Origin: Anthostomella pinea
Taxonomy: Eukaryota; Ascomycota; Sordariomycetes; Xylariales; Xylariaceae
Direction: 5' to 3'
DNA: 64,000 nt
Assembly (NCBI GenBank): GCA_963556695.1
Contig: CAUWAG010000012.1
Location: 3,906,001 to 3,970,000 of the forward strand
Position numbers and translations under genes: made by a program
In this document: in pieces, positions 43,915-55,000 of the stretch
Numbering within the stretch: position 1 is the first letter of the stretch
Layout of the letters: every line of letters begins with the position of its first letter
The notes under the pieces: model-generated
Databases searched by the model: none
What the model was told of the DNA's origin: nothing
What the model saw: only the letters and a program-made list of their open reading frames with translations

Positions 43915-46692
43915 TTAAACCTCCTCCTGCTCCTCCTCGTCTGCATCAACCTCCTTGACCGCCGCAGCGGGAGCCGCCTTCGCCTCCTGCTTGCGCCACA
44001 GCCCGGCGAGGAACTCGCTGCTGCTCGCCTCCTCGATGCCCTTGTCGTCCCTCTTCTTCAGGAAGCGCGGGAACCGTAGACTGAGCCCGCGTTCTTGACT
44101 CACGAGTCCGATGGCCGCCGTGTAGGTCGGCGACAGCGTGATGTCCGCAAAGGCCATCTCCCACACCTCCTGCGGCTCGAACCAGACGTCGGGGTGCCCC
44201 GCGTACTCGACGAAGCTGGGTTTGGTCTTGCGCACGTTCTTGTAGCGGCGGTTTTCGCCTTCGCCTTCTTCTTCTTCCTCGTCGTCGTCGTCGTTTTCTT
44301 TCTCGTCGTGCTTATCTGCGCTCCCGTCTCTGGTGTGCTCCTCCGTGGCACCATCCCCGGCCCCAGTAATACCGGGCTCGGGCTCCCCTGAGCCGTCGTC
44401 ATACATCTTCCGGTTCGCCTTGTAGAATGAATCTGTGAACCCGGACATGCACTTGCAGACGGCCTCGAGCGTGCCCGTCTCGTCGTTGCGCACGGCCAGC
44501 AAGATCGGCGACCACCAACGGGCCTTGCGGCCCTGTCCATGCCAGCCCGCCACGGGTACCAAGTCCAGCGTGTCGAACGACGAGCTGTAGTCCTTCTTGA
44601 CCTTGAGCCACGAGTCGAGCCGCTTGTCGGGTTCGTATGTCGCGAGGAGGGCCTTACGGCGGGTTGAGGGTTTCTTGTCTTTCATAGCGGCTTTTGTGAC
44701 AGTCTTGGCCTTGGCATCTGGCGCCTCCTGATCCGTCTCCGTTGGGGCTGCTAGGCTGGGTAGGTTATCGAGGATCTTCACCATGATGCCCTCGCACTTG
44801 ATGTCAGTCGCCTGCTTGAAAAAGTCGAGCACCGCCTCCGAGTCATGCGACGTGGCGTCCAAAGTCCTGACCCAGGTGAAGTGGTGCGGGACCTCAATGA
44901 ACAGCGACCGCAGGAGTTCCCGCCGCTCGCGGAACGGGCGGTCGAGCAGCGGCTGGCCGTTCAAGTACATGAGGTCGAAGGCGAACAGGCAGACGTCGAT
45001 GGTAATGCTGCCGATCGCAACGTCCTTCCTCGCCCGGTTCGTGAGCGTCTGAAAATTCTTCAGCTCCCCCGTCTGCCTGTCCACTGCCACGACTTCGCCC
45101 TCCATTATGAAGCTGCTGACGCCCTCGCCGCGGATCTTGGGCACGAGCTCGACGAGGTCGGGGTACTTGTCGGTCATGACTTCGAGATGTCGGGAGAAGA
45201 TGGAGGCCTTGCCCTTGTCGTCGCAATGCACCTGTGCACGCTGCCCGTCGTACTTGAACTCGCACGCGAAATCCCTCCCCTGTAGTTTCGTGAGCATCTC
45301 GGCCAGGTCCCGCGTAATGCTCCCCAACATCGGCCGCAGCGGTATATGCAGTGTCAGCCCACAGCGTATCAGCAGCTCGTCACAGACGCCTATCTCCAAC
45401 ATCACGGGTATGAGGTCATTGTAGTTCGGCCGCCTCGCAAAACACGCCTTGACGATCTCCTCGTTCTTGCTCCAGATCTCGGCTAGTTCTTCTTTCTTCA
45501 ACTTGCGCAATTCCTCCACGCATCGCAGTGGGAACTCTGCTCCAGGTGGGCGTGCGAGCAGGAATGCGCGAGAAAGCGCAATAAGCATCGTGGTCTTCAC
45601 GGCGCCTATTCGAAGATGTTGGCATAGCGTACGCACTACGTATCGACTTTCTTCGCCTCCTCGTGCGTCCTGGAGTAATCTGTCGACGATCCGCTGCTTC
45701 ACTTCCCCGCTTCCCTGGCCTTGGCTATTGGCCACCTTGACCAGAGACTGGAAGACGCCCTTGATGGTCAACGGTTTGGGTTTCCGCAGGGTGAAGCTCT
45801 GCTTCTTCTTGGCCTCGAAGGCCACATCACCCGCGTCGCCATACTTGTCGTAAATTGCCTTGAGGGATCGATTGTCCAGACCGCAAACTTGCTTCAAGGC
45901 CTTCGAGATGGCCGAGCCGCCTAGTCCCAGTTCTAGTGAGATATATGGTGGCGAGATGGAGTTCGTGGCTAGCCAGACCTAGACTGGTTGTCAGTTCCTA
46001 GTATTCTGGGCGACTCAAACAGATAGAGTAAGGTTTACCGCAGGCAGTAGGCTTTCCGGATCTCCTTCGATGAGCACACGCAAGCAGTTGACCAAAGTAT
46101 CCACGATCTTAATCCGGCTTGATGTGCCATTCACCAGCACAAAGCATCGTGTCAAGAGCGCATATGAAGCATCACCTCCCTCGCCAGCCCAAAGCTCCTG
46201 GAGCTGTCGTGCGTACTTGGTAGGGTCGAATGTAAGCGGGCTCTCATCAAAGGGTATGGATTCCGAGACTGTGTCCACGGATGCGGCAACAGACTGCAGG
46301 GACAATGTGTTCTTCGCTTTGATCTCCACCTTTGGCAGGGGCTTTTTCGGTGTCCCTGCCTGGTCCACGACATGATCGGGCACAATTATGGCGGTATCCT
46401 CTTCTTCAGGCGGTATCACCGGTGAAGCTGCTGAGCTACCCTGAGCTGCGGCGACGGGTCTGGCGCCTGCATCTTCCTGGTCCCACTCGGCCTGGAGCTT
46501 TCTCGCCAGCGCCTCATCGGTCATCTCATGATCGCCGGAGTGGACATCCTGCCCAGATTGATCTGCGACCGGCGCAGGGCTATCAGGAGCCTTGGGTTTT
46601 TGCTTAGAGAAGAAGTACTCTAGGCCCCTCGAAGATGGGCCTGTTGACTTGGAGTCGCTGTTCAGCTTCCTCTTCTTCGCAGGGCTTGACAT
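43915..46692 (-). CDS. LIG1: DNA ligase I, ATP-dependent
   Basis: Seals Okazaki-fragment nicks in the nucleus. Exons 46039-46692 and 43915-45978 join in frame (905 aa; intron 60 nt). The N-terminus has basic KKRK and a PIP-like box (GLEYFF) for PCNA, then a disordered acidic stretch. The DNA-binding domain follows (LGGSAISKALKQVCG). The adenylation site is CEFKYDGQRAQVH with the AMP-binding Lys near residue 460. FIMEGEVVAVD, FAFDLMYLNG, EGIMVK and SWLKVKKDY are motifs III to V. The OB domain ends in SLRFPRF. Two inserts stand out: a Lys/Ala-rich one between EGIMVK and SWLKVKK, and an acidic Asp/Glu run in the OB domain; fungal ligase I often has such inserts. The alternatives LIG3 and LIG4 lack this architecture. 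Confidence 0.95.
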
Positions 46693-46964
46693 TGTGGTTT
46701 CGTATGGTCTACAAATGCCACCCTCGGCATGTTTGGTGTCCTACACGAGATTATGCTTTCAAATATAACACTGCTATTCGTTGATGATGTGCAGGTAGTG
46801 GACGCGGTTGGTTCTTTGATCAAGTCGCGTCTGAGCCAGCCAAGGGATCAAAGATGTCAGGGAATTCATTTGCTTCTATTCGATATGCGTCTAAATAAAA
46901 ACATGTATTTATCGAACAATGAAATATGTAGGTACCCAGCAAGACAGTTTTCCGATATCCGTCG

Positions 46965-48069
46965 CTATTCCTTCCACGCCTTGTACACGTTCCGGCAGCC
47001 GTACTTCTTGCCCTTCTCCAGCAGCATCTGGCTCTTCCACTCGTTGAAATTGCACGCATTCACGTACCGGCTCGGCTCGACGCAGAAAGCGCTCCGCGGG
47101 CCCCGCGCCGCCACGCCCTCGACTTCAGGCACGTCGATGTACTTGCCCGTGTAGTACTGGAAGGCGGGCTCGGTGCTGAGGACCTCGAGGTGGATCCCGG
47201 AGGCCGGGTGGTGCGCCTCAACCAGCTTCTTCAGCGGCTGGGTGCGCGTGTCGAGGGCCACAGAGCTGGGGGATGCGGAGGCGTCGACTACGAAGCAGTC
47301 GTCGATGTCGGGCTCGCGGGGGCCGAGGGTGAAGGTCTTGTCCGTAGCGACGCCGGGGTAGCGTTTCGGGCCGCTGGTGGGGATGCCGCCGTCATCGACG
47401 GGGAGGTAGGCGCCGGTGCAGAGCTTGACTACTGTGCCTTCGATTGTTGGGCCGCCTGTGAGGTTGAAGTACCTGCTGGAGTGTCAGTCTTTCTTCTTTT
47501 GCAGCTGGAGGCTCCCCCTGAAGGACTAAAGGTGGTGCGTACGAGTGGTTCGTCATGTTGATGACGGTCTCCTCCGCACCACTGACGAGCTCGGCATCGT
47601 ACTCCATCCCCAGGATCGTGACCTCCTTCCCGCCCTCGACTATCTTGCCCGTCGTATAGACGACCTTGGCAACAACCTCCCCGGGAAAGCCCTCATCGCC
47701 ATCTTCGCTCGTGAGCACGAACTCGACGCTCTCGCCGCCCTTGAGCTCGCCCCCCTCCAGCCCGGGGATCTGGCGCACCCCGACGGGCTTCGGGCCGTTC
47801 CACAGGCGCTTGCCCCAGCCCTTGGGGCCGCCGTGCAGGGTGTTGGGCCCGTTGTTGGCGGCCAGCGGGTACGACTTGCCGCCGTTGAGGGAGGTGATCT
47901 TGGCGTAGGAGATGCGATTCGCGACGCGGCCGATGGTCTCGCCGAAGAAGGGCGCGTTGTGCGATACGTATTGGTCTTGCTTCGGGAAACCCTGCACGAT
48001 GTTGACGCCGCCGATGGTGAGGCTCTGGATTATGGCGCCGAGGGGCAGGAAGGATATCTCGTCCGTCAT
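46965..48069 (-). CDS. aldose 1-epimerase (galactose mutarotase family)
   Basis: Interconverts alpha and beta anomers of hexoses; cytosolic in fungi. Exons 47543-48069 and 46965-47472 join in frame at 344 aa; the 70-nt intron splits the Ser codon of NHSYFNL. Family signatures: GETIGRVANRI, NTLHGGPKGWGKRLW, VINMTNHS-YFNLTGG with the catalytic His region, PDIDDCFVV, and near the end the catalytic Glu in AFCVEPSRYVNACNF. Length is normal. It lies tail to start with LIG1 on the same strand, with about 270 bp between. Confidence 0.92.
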
Positions 48070-49289
48070 GGTGGCTGTGTTGGGGTTGAGTGGCCTTTGG
48101 GGGTGTTAGAGTATTGGTGGCTACTTGGGTATAGGAAGGTCAGTTGGTTTGGTATGGCTAGAATGAACTTGTACAGCTCGATGGATTTCACACTTCGACG
48201 GGATTTAGATAGAGCTGGACAGGAGCAGATCACAGGCAATGGGATTCAGGCTATATAAGGTATGATGAATGCTGCTGAAGTGCATAACATTCAGGTTCTG
48301 GGATGATGATGGTGGTGGGGTACAGTAGATCGGCGGGGTAATTGGAGGAGGGGGAGCTTCAAGCGCATGGGAATGTGACAGCATTCCACCGAGGTCATGG
48401 TATTTCGGTTTGCCCACCACGGCTGTGAGTGGAGCGTTTGGAGACTTGGGTCAAGTGGGATAGGGAAACTACCCAGGTGAGACCTAGCTTACAGACAGTG
48501 TTTCCGCAGAAGAGGAGACCTGGAACTCGGAGGATACGGTTTATTAAGCGTGATTCCATGTGCATGGGCAAAACGATGAGAGCTGCAGTTGTGTATATCA
48601 GGTAGGTAGTGGAGGGTTACCTTTGAGAATGATGTAGGTGGGAGAGAGATCGGTGAATGCAGGCTGAATAGCGCAAGACGTGGACACACAACAACTCTAA
48701 CATAAAGGAGGTAAAGCAATGGAACGGGATGAACAGATCCCACCACCCCCTGTTGCCTTGGTGAGGCTCTTGGGAAGGAAGGAGGGCACACCTGCACCCT
48801 TCCTTATTGAGTGGCACAATGGCCGCCATTAGGCAGAAGCGGGACAATAGATAGAGCTCCCTGGATAACGCTTTCTCCCCGCAAGCAAGATGCACCTGCT
48901 CAAACACCCTGCTGCATCCTTCCACCAAGCCAACCTGAAGGTACACAGCGTCTGGCCTGTGATAACACCCACAGGATCCATATCTGGATGCATCGTTTCA
49001 ACCTGTCCCTTGGTTATCTACTTGTCTTTAACGTCAAGCTGCCAACGCCACCGCCGACAAGGCGCGACATCTGTGCACAGGGCAAGCAAGTTCGACGCCA
49101 GACACCCAACACACTAAGGCCATCAGCTACGCACCACCCGATGCACTTGATGGACTTTCAGGTCTGACGCAACCTGCTCATAAGCAGCCCGCACCTCATA
49201 TCCCATGCCGTCGTACGCCATCGCGCTCATCCGTCTGTCTGACCAAAGACCAAAGCCCGTTCATTCACAACAAATCCACGGTAGCATCC
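48070..49289. other. 1.2 kb intergenic between divergent genes
   Basis: Promoters of the epimerase (leftward) and of the 353-aa protein (rightward) must be here. No gene recognised; pyrimidine-rich stretches appear before 49290. Confidence 0.5.
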
Positions 49290-50351
49290 ATGGCCGAGTC
49301 TCAGTCACCCAAAGCAACACCCAAGCGGAAGCGCCATGACATAATCACGGCAGGACGTCTTTCAAGCTCACCGACTCCGTCCTCCAACTTTCCAAGTCAT
49401 AAGAATGTCTTCTCCTTTCAAGCACCGGTCCTTCAACCCGTCAAACAATCCAACAAGCTTGTGGAGGATGGGGACAGCAGTCCGCGGAGCAAGGTCGCCC
49501 AGAAGTTCGGTGATATGGCATTGCAGAGCCGCGGCGGTGGAAGTGAAAGTGGGGGCGGGGTAGCTCCTTCTGAGCTGGGACACCATCGCCGACTTGATGC
49601 CTCCAAATTCTCACCGCAGTTGGCTGTCTTTGACTTTGATGGAGGCGCCAGCTCCAGCACTGGGCGAGAGATGCAGCTGGACGACGATGAGGACAGTGTC
49701 ACACGTAAGCGCCCCAAGCTTCCCGAGAACGAATCCACCCACGAAAGCCTCCATACGACCGCTAGCTTTGCCTTGAATGGAGAGACAAGTGCAGATGCTG
49801 CTGGTCCTGTTCAGATCGACGACTCCGGACACCTCACCCTGCATGGAGCGGTAGACCCTACCATTGTGAGCAAATCCAAGAATGGTGGAGTCGGCCGCTT
49901 GCAGAAATCGTATCCCTCGATTAATCGTCTGTCGGATTCGAAGTCGCGCAGTCGGAAGCGAGCAGGCACACCTCCCCCGGCGTCCTCGAAACGCAGAGCA
50001 GCCCCCGGGCCGCCAGTCGAAGAAGAGCCTGACGTTGTCGACCCCATTCGAGCTGCCCTGACCTGGCACGAGGATGAGATTACGGTGTACGACCCAGACG
50101 ATAAAGATGACGACGGTACGGGGCTCAATGGCATTGGTTTCAAACCGACAACCGCGATAGCATTTCAGCGCGCCCAGAAGCGAAGGCAACAGCTCGCCGA
50201 GTATAAGAAGCGCGAAGAAGGCGAAGCCAGGACTAGGAGGAACCAGCGTCGAAGGGAACAGCTAGGCGGTGGTGCCGAGCTGGAGAGAAAGCACTCCATG
50301 ATGCGAGTGCATTTCTCCGAGGCAGAACCGACTCGAGTTATCACGACTTGA
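49290..50351 (+). CDS. conserved fungal protein of unknown function, nuclear-looking
   Basis: Intronless frame of 353 aa. The N-terminal two thirds are low-complexity, rich in Ser, Pro, Gly and basic residues, with likely nuclear signals (PKRKR, KSRSRKRAG, SKRRAAPG). The C-terminal part is ordered-looking: ALTWHEDEITVYDPDDKDDD, GLNGIGFKPT, then a basic helix (AQKRRQQLAEYKKREEGEA, RRNQRRREQ). I have the impression that this C-terminal block is conserved in Sordariomycetes, but I know of no tested function. The start at 49290 has the usual A/C-rich lead. Confidence 0.75.
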   Translation: MAESQSPKATPKRKRHDIITAGRLSSSPTPSSNFPSHKNVFSFQAPVLQPVKQSNKLVEDGDSSPRSKVAQKFGDMALQSRGGGSESGGGVAPSELGHHRRLDASKFSPQLAVFDFDGGASSSTGREMQLDDDEDSVTRKRPKLPENESTHESLHTTASFALNGETSADAAGPVQIDDSGHLTLHGAVDPTIVSKSKNGGVGRLQKSYPSINRLSDSKSRSRKRAGTPPPASSKRRAAPGPPVEEEPDVVDPIRAALTWHEDEITVYDPDDKDDDGTGLNGIGFKPTTAIAFQRAQKRRQQLAEYKKREEGEARTRRNQRRREQLGGGAELERKHSMMRVHFSEAEPTRVITT

Positions 50352-50814
50352 CCAGGCTGTCGCTATAGCTCGTTCTCTGCTACTCGTGTCGCATACCACC
50401 AATGCGGAGATGCCCTGACCATATGCGGAGGAGAGAACCTCATTACGTAGGGTCTTGCCCAGAGCTGGTAGATGGTGTCATGGGTGAAGAGGGGGGAGAG
50501 AAACTTATTACGTGTGAATCGACATGATATTACAGGGGCGTTTGGCGAAACGGGCAGAGATCATGGTTGCATATTAATCTTCATGATTAAAGGTCTGTCC
50601 CAGTCGGGACATGGTTTTTCTATCACGATTCGCCAGACCACAGGACTATTTTCTCTTGTTAACCTCAGGCGGTCCATAGTCTGGTGGTTGGAACTGATTC
50701 TGGCAGATACTTATGCATACAAAGCATTGGCGCGTGGATGGGAAATGGCATACCCCAACGTCTTTTTACAGTAGCAGCGTTCTGCTGCAACAATATGATA
50801 CACTCAAGATACCA
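50352..50814. other. intergenic between convergent genes
   Basis: About 460 bp holding both 3' ends; no element recognised. Confidence 0.5.
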
Positions 50815-51436
50815 TCACCAAATCTTATACCAACTCTTTTTGGCTTGCTGGGCCTTCTCATCGGCCTCCTGTTTCGATCGCAGAGCTTCTGCCGCCTTTG
50901 CCTCCTTCTCGGCCTTCTTCCGATCAACCACCTCTACGACCCTCGCCATAGCAGCGCGCTCCTTCCTTCTTTGCGCCTGGCAGTATTCCCATTGTATTAT
51001 GCTCCCGAGAAGAAACGTCCCGGCTGCCCAGTTGGCAGCCCTCGGTATCCTACCTGTTAGAACGAGTCAGTTCAAACTGCTTCCATATAACAGCCACCAG
51101 ACGGCACATACCCCCTACAAGATAACTACCCACGCCAACGGCCGCGCCCGCCCCAATGCCTGTGATGAAGCCCTCCCTCGCGCACGGGACCTTGTGAATA
51201 TTGAGGAAGTCGGTCGACTGTATCGACTGTAGGCCGTCCGTGAACGTCGGGTTCGGGGTTTTCTTCTGCCCTTCCGCGCCCGTGGGCGTGCTTCCATCCT
51301 GCTGCGCGCTGTCGCCCTCGGCCTTCGATCCGTGGAATATCTCGTAGATCTGCGGGTTCTTGACGTGGTCGGGCGGCGCGGTGGCTCCCGGCGGCGGACC
51401 GCGCAGCCTGGGCGGCTCGTTTTCGTCTTGTGCCAT
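50815..51436 (-). CDS. COX20: cytochrome c oxidase assembly protein Cox20
   Basis: Inner-membrane chaperone of Cox2 in complex IV assembly. Exons 51112-51436 and 50815-51053 join to 187 aa (58-nt intron). The family motif is KVPCAREGFITGIGAGAAVG, forming the first membrane segment; the second (AANWAAGTFLLGSIIQWEYC) is in exon 2. A charged Ala/Lys/Glu helix makes the C-terminus, ending KKSWYKIW. The N-terminus is Pro-rich and polar, as usual for fungal Cox20. Divergent from POL2 with 580 bp between starts. Confidence 0.88.
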
Positions 51437-52018
51437 TGCTTGTTGGCCCAGCTCTGGTCTGACTGTTCGGTGCTGGGCGGGATTGGAGCTTCGATCAGGT
51501 GGTCATCTGCTGTAGGAATAAACTGGCGATTTGGAGCTATGACGCTGCTAACCAGCACAGGGGTCAATGGGTTAAGTGCATTATGCATCAGCCCAGCAAC
51601 AGATGCGCATTGGCGGGTGTGAGGCACTAAACGAAGCTCTTTAAGTTGACCCGCTGAAACGGCGAAACGCCTGCTTGGGACAGGGGTACGCGTGGGAGGT
51701 GCAGCGGAACGTCGCGTCGCGCGTTGTAGTGGATTTTGCCCCGGTTGAGGCAGGGACCCGCGATTCCTGTACTTACACCACATCTACGGACGCCAGGCCT
51801 TGGGACTTCTCAGGGAGTCAGTTCACTCCTAGACACGTTGAATCAGTCTTTTTGCAATTCATTCCTTTCGTTCTGTCATCACCAATGCCGATTGCATGTT
51901 CTGATATCCAACTATCCACGCCAGAATCCCACCCCTTTCCCTCAAATCGAGGTGAGACACGCATCTTCCTCGACACTCTCTCTGCCGAACCACTCGAAGC
52001 GCCTCCAACACCTCGAAA
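51437..52018. promoter_or_regulatory. divergent COX20/POL2 promoter with an ACGCGT box
   Basis: Both start codons face away from this 582-bp region. It holds ACGCGT at 51688-51693, the core of the MCB element bound by MBF at G1/S genes in yeasts, which would suit POL2. The hexamer can occur by chance, so its role is only a suggestion. Confidence 0.45.
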
Positions 52019-55000
52019 ATGCCTCATACATCCCTCCGCCGTCCGCAAAAGGGCTACGCCCGACGCGGCGGCAAGCAAGCCTACCACGGCCCCAGCAGGG
52101 CGCGCACCTTTGCCGCCTCCACAACACGCACCGAGGCGACCTCCGCCGACGAGAAGCTCGAGCGGGCACAGCTAGCACAGCAGATCGACGAGTCCATGGG
52201 CTTCGCGCGGTACGAGTCTGGACGCCGGAAAGAGGGCTGGCTGGTCAACGTGCAGCCCACGACCATCGGGCTCGACGACGAACGCGTGCCCGGCGGCCGC
52301 GCTGCGCTCGACTGCTACTTCATCGAGGAGGACGGGCAGACATTCAAGGCCACGGTCGAGTACGAGCCGTACTTCCTGATCGCCGTACGCAGGGGCCACG
52401 AGAGCGAGGTCGAGGAGTGGGTGAAGCGCGTCCCCGGAGGAGGCGTTGTGAGGACGGTCAAGAAGGTCGAGAAGGAGGACCTGTCCATGCCGAACCACCT
52501 GCTCGGGTACCGGAGGACGTTTCTAGAGCTGAGGTTCGGCAATGTGCAAGATTTGATGTCGGCGAGGAGAGATATCATGCCCATTGCGGAGAAGAACCGC
52601 AAGGCCATGGGTACGGTGGATGTTTATGCTGAGGTGGCTTCGTAAGTCTTCCTTTCAGGGGCGACGCCTATACAGGTGCGGCATGTACGGGCACTGACGC
52701 TTCGGCAGCGAACAAGCGGGATTCGACCTTTTTGATGATTCACGAGATGACGATAGACGACATAATGCTTCCTTTTCAGACGCCAGCGACTACATAGTCG
52801 ACTGCAGAGAGTACGACGTACCGTACCATGTAAGAGTAATGATTGATATGGGTAAGTACCCCAAATTCCGCGAGCTCGCTACTCCGGGCTAACATGCACC
52901 AGATGTTCGAGTTGCAAGATGGTACTTCGTAGAGGCGAAGCACGGAGTAACCACCTTGTCACTTCAAGAGGACCGTCTTGTCCAAGCTGACCCAGTAGTA
53001 ATGGCGTACGATATCGAAACAACCAAACTTCCACTCAAATTTCCCGACGCCGCCATAGACCAGATAATGATGATATCGTACATGATTGACGGGCAAGGTT
53101 TCCTAATCACGAATCGAGAGATTGTCTCGGAAGACATTTCAGACTTCGAATACACACCGAGACCAGAATACCCCGGATCATTCATGATCTTCAACGAACC
53201 CGACGAGAAAGGCGTCATCGAGAGATTCTTCTTGCATATCAAGGAGGCGAGGCCGACGGTTATTGCCACCTACAACGGAGACTTTTTCGATTGGCCTTTT
53301 GTTGAAGCCCGAGCGAGCGTGAACGGCATCGACATGTATCGAGAAATCGGATGGAAGAAGGACAGCGACGATATTTACAAGTGCAGCTACGGTGTGCATA
53401 TGGACTGTTTCGCCTGGGTCAGCCGAGACTCCTACCTACCGCAAGGAAGTCGAGGTCTCAAAGCTGTGACGGTAGCCAAGCTCGGCTATGATCCCGACGA
53501 GCTCGACCCGGAACTGATGACACCGTACGCCGCCGAACGACCACAGACATTAGCAGAGTACTCCGTGTCAGATGCTGTCGCGACCTACTACTTGTACATG
53601 AAGTACATTCACCCGTTCATCTTCTCGTTGTGTATGATCTTGCCGCTGGGAGGCGATGATGTATTGCGAAAGGGAACGGGTACACTGTGCGAGATGTTAT
53701 TGATGGTGCAGGCATACAAGGGAGAGATCGTCTTACCGAATAAGCATATGTCGCCGAAAGAGTCATTTTGGGATGGCCATTTGCTGGATGCAGAGACCTA
53801 TGTCGGCGGGCACGTCGAAAGTATCGAAGCAGGTGTATTCCGTGCGGATATACCTGTAAACTTTGCCGTGGATCCAGGAGCTGTCGACGAGCTTCTTCAT
53901 GACCTGGATGCGGCTCTCAAGTTCGTCGTTGAAGTCGAAGAAAAGAAGTCCCTCGACGATGTCACCAACTATGAAGAAGTGAGGGATCAGATCGCCGCGC
54001 GACTGACACAGTTGAAGGAGACGCCACACCGAAATGAACGACCTCTGATCTACCACTTGGATGTTGCCTCTATGTACCCAAACATCATGACGACCAATCG
54101 ACTACAACCGGATTCCATGATCCAGGAATCCGACTGTGCGGCGTGCGATTTCAACAGACCCGGGAAGACATGCGATCGAAGAATGCCATGGGCTTGGAGA
54201 GGAGAATACCTGCCTGCTAAACGAGACGAGTACAACATGATCCGACATGCGCTGGAAGGGGAGAAGTTTCCGGGCAAATGGCCCAACTCCCCGATGCGGA
54301 CCTTCCAGGAGCTGAGCGAGGATGAACGAGCGAGCCTGATCAGGAAACGACTACAGCTCTACAGTCAGAAAGTGTACCACAAGACCAAGGATCAGACAAC
54401 CATCGTCCGCGAAGCAATCATCTGCCAACGAGAAAACCCCTTCTATATCGACACTGTCAGAAATTTCCGAGATCGTCGGTATGATTACAAGGGCCAGACC
54501 AAAGTATGGAAAGGCAAGACGGACGCCCTGAAGTCCTCTGGCGCTTCAAATCAAGAAGTTGAAAGCGCCAAGAAGATGATTGTGCTATACGACTCGCTGC
54601 AGCTTGCCCACAAGGTCATTCTGAACTCGTTCTACGGCTATGTCATGCGAAAAGGATCCAGATGGTACTCCATGGAAATGGCTGGCGTGACCTGTTTGAC
54701 GGGTGCCACCATCATTCAGTTGGCACGCTCGCTGGTTGAAAGACTAGGACGACCTCTGGAGTTGGACACCGATGGTATTTGGTGTATGCTTCCTGCCACA
54801 TTCCCCGAGAATTTCGCCTTCAAACTCGAGAACGGGAAGAAACTCACAATCTCATATCCCTGTGTCATGTTGAACCATCTTGTCCATGCCAAGTTCACGA
54901 ACGACCAGTATCAAACGCTTGTTGATCAGAAGACGTTCAAATACGAGACCCACAGCGACAACTCCATTTTCTTCGAAGTTGATGGTCCTTACAAGGCCAT

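Noticed and set aside
51736..52632. 298-codon open frame overlapping POL2 exon 1
   Set aside because: Shadow of POL2 exon 1; the POL2 frame has family sequence and correct splice phases.
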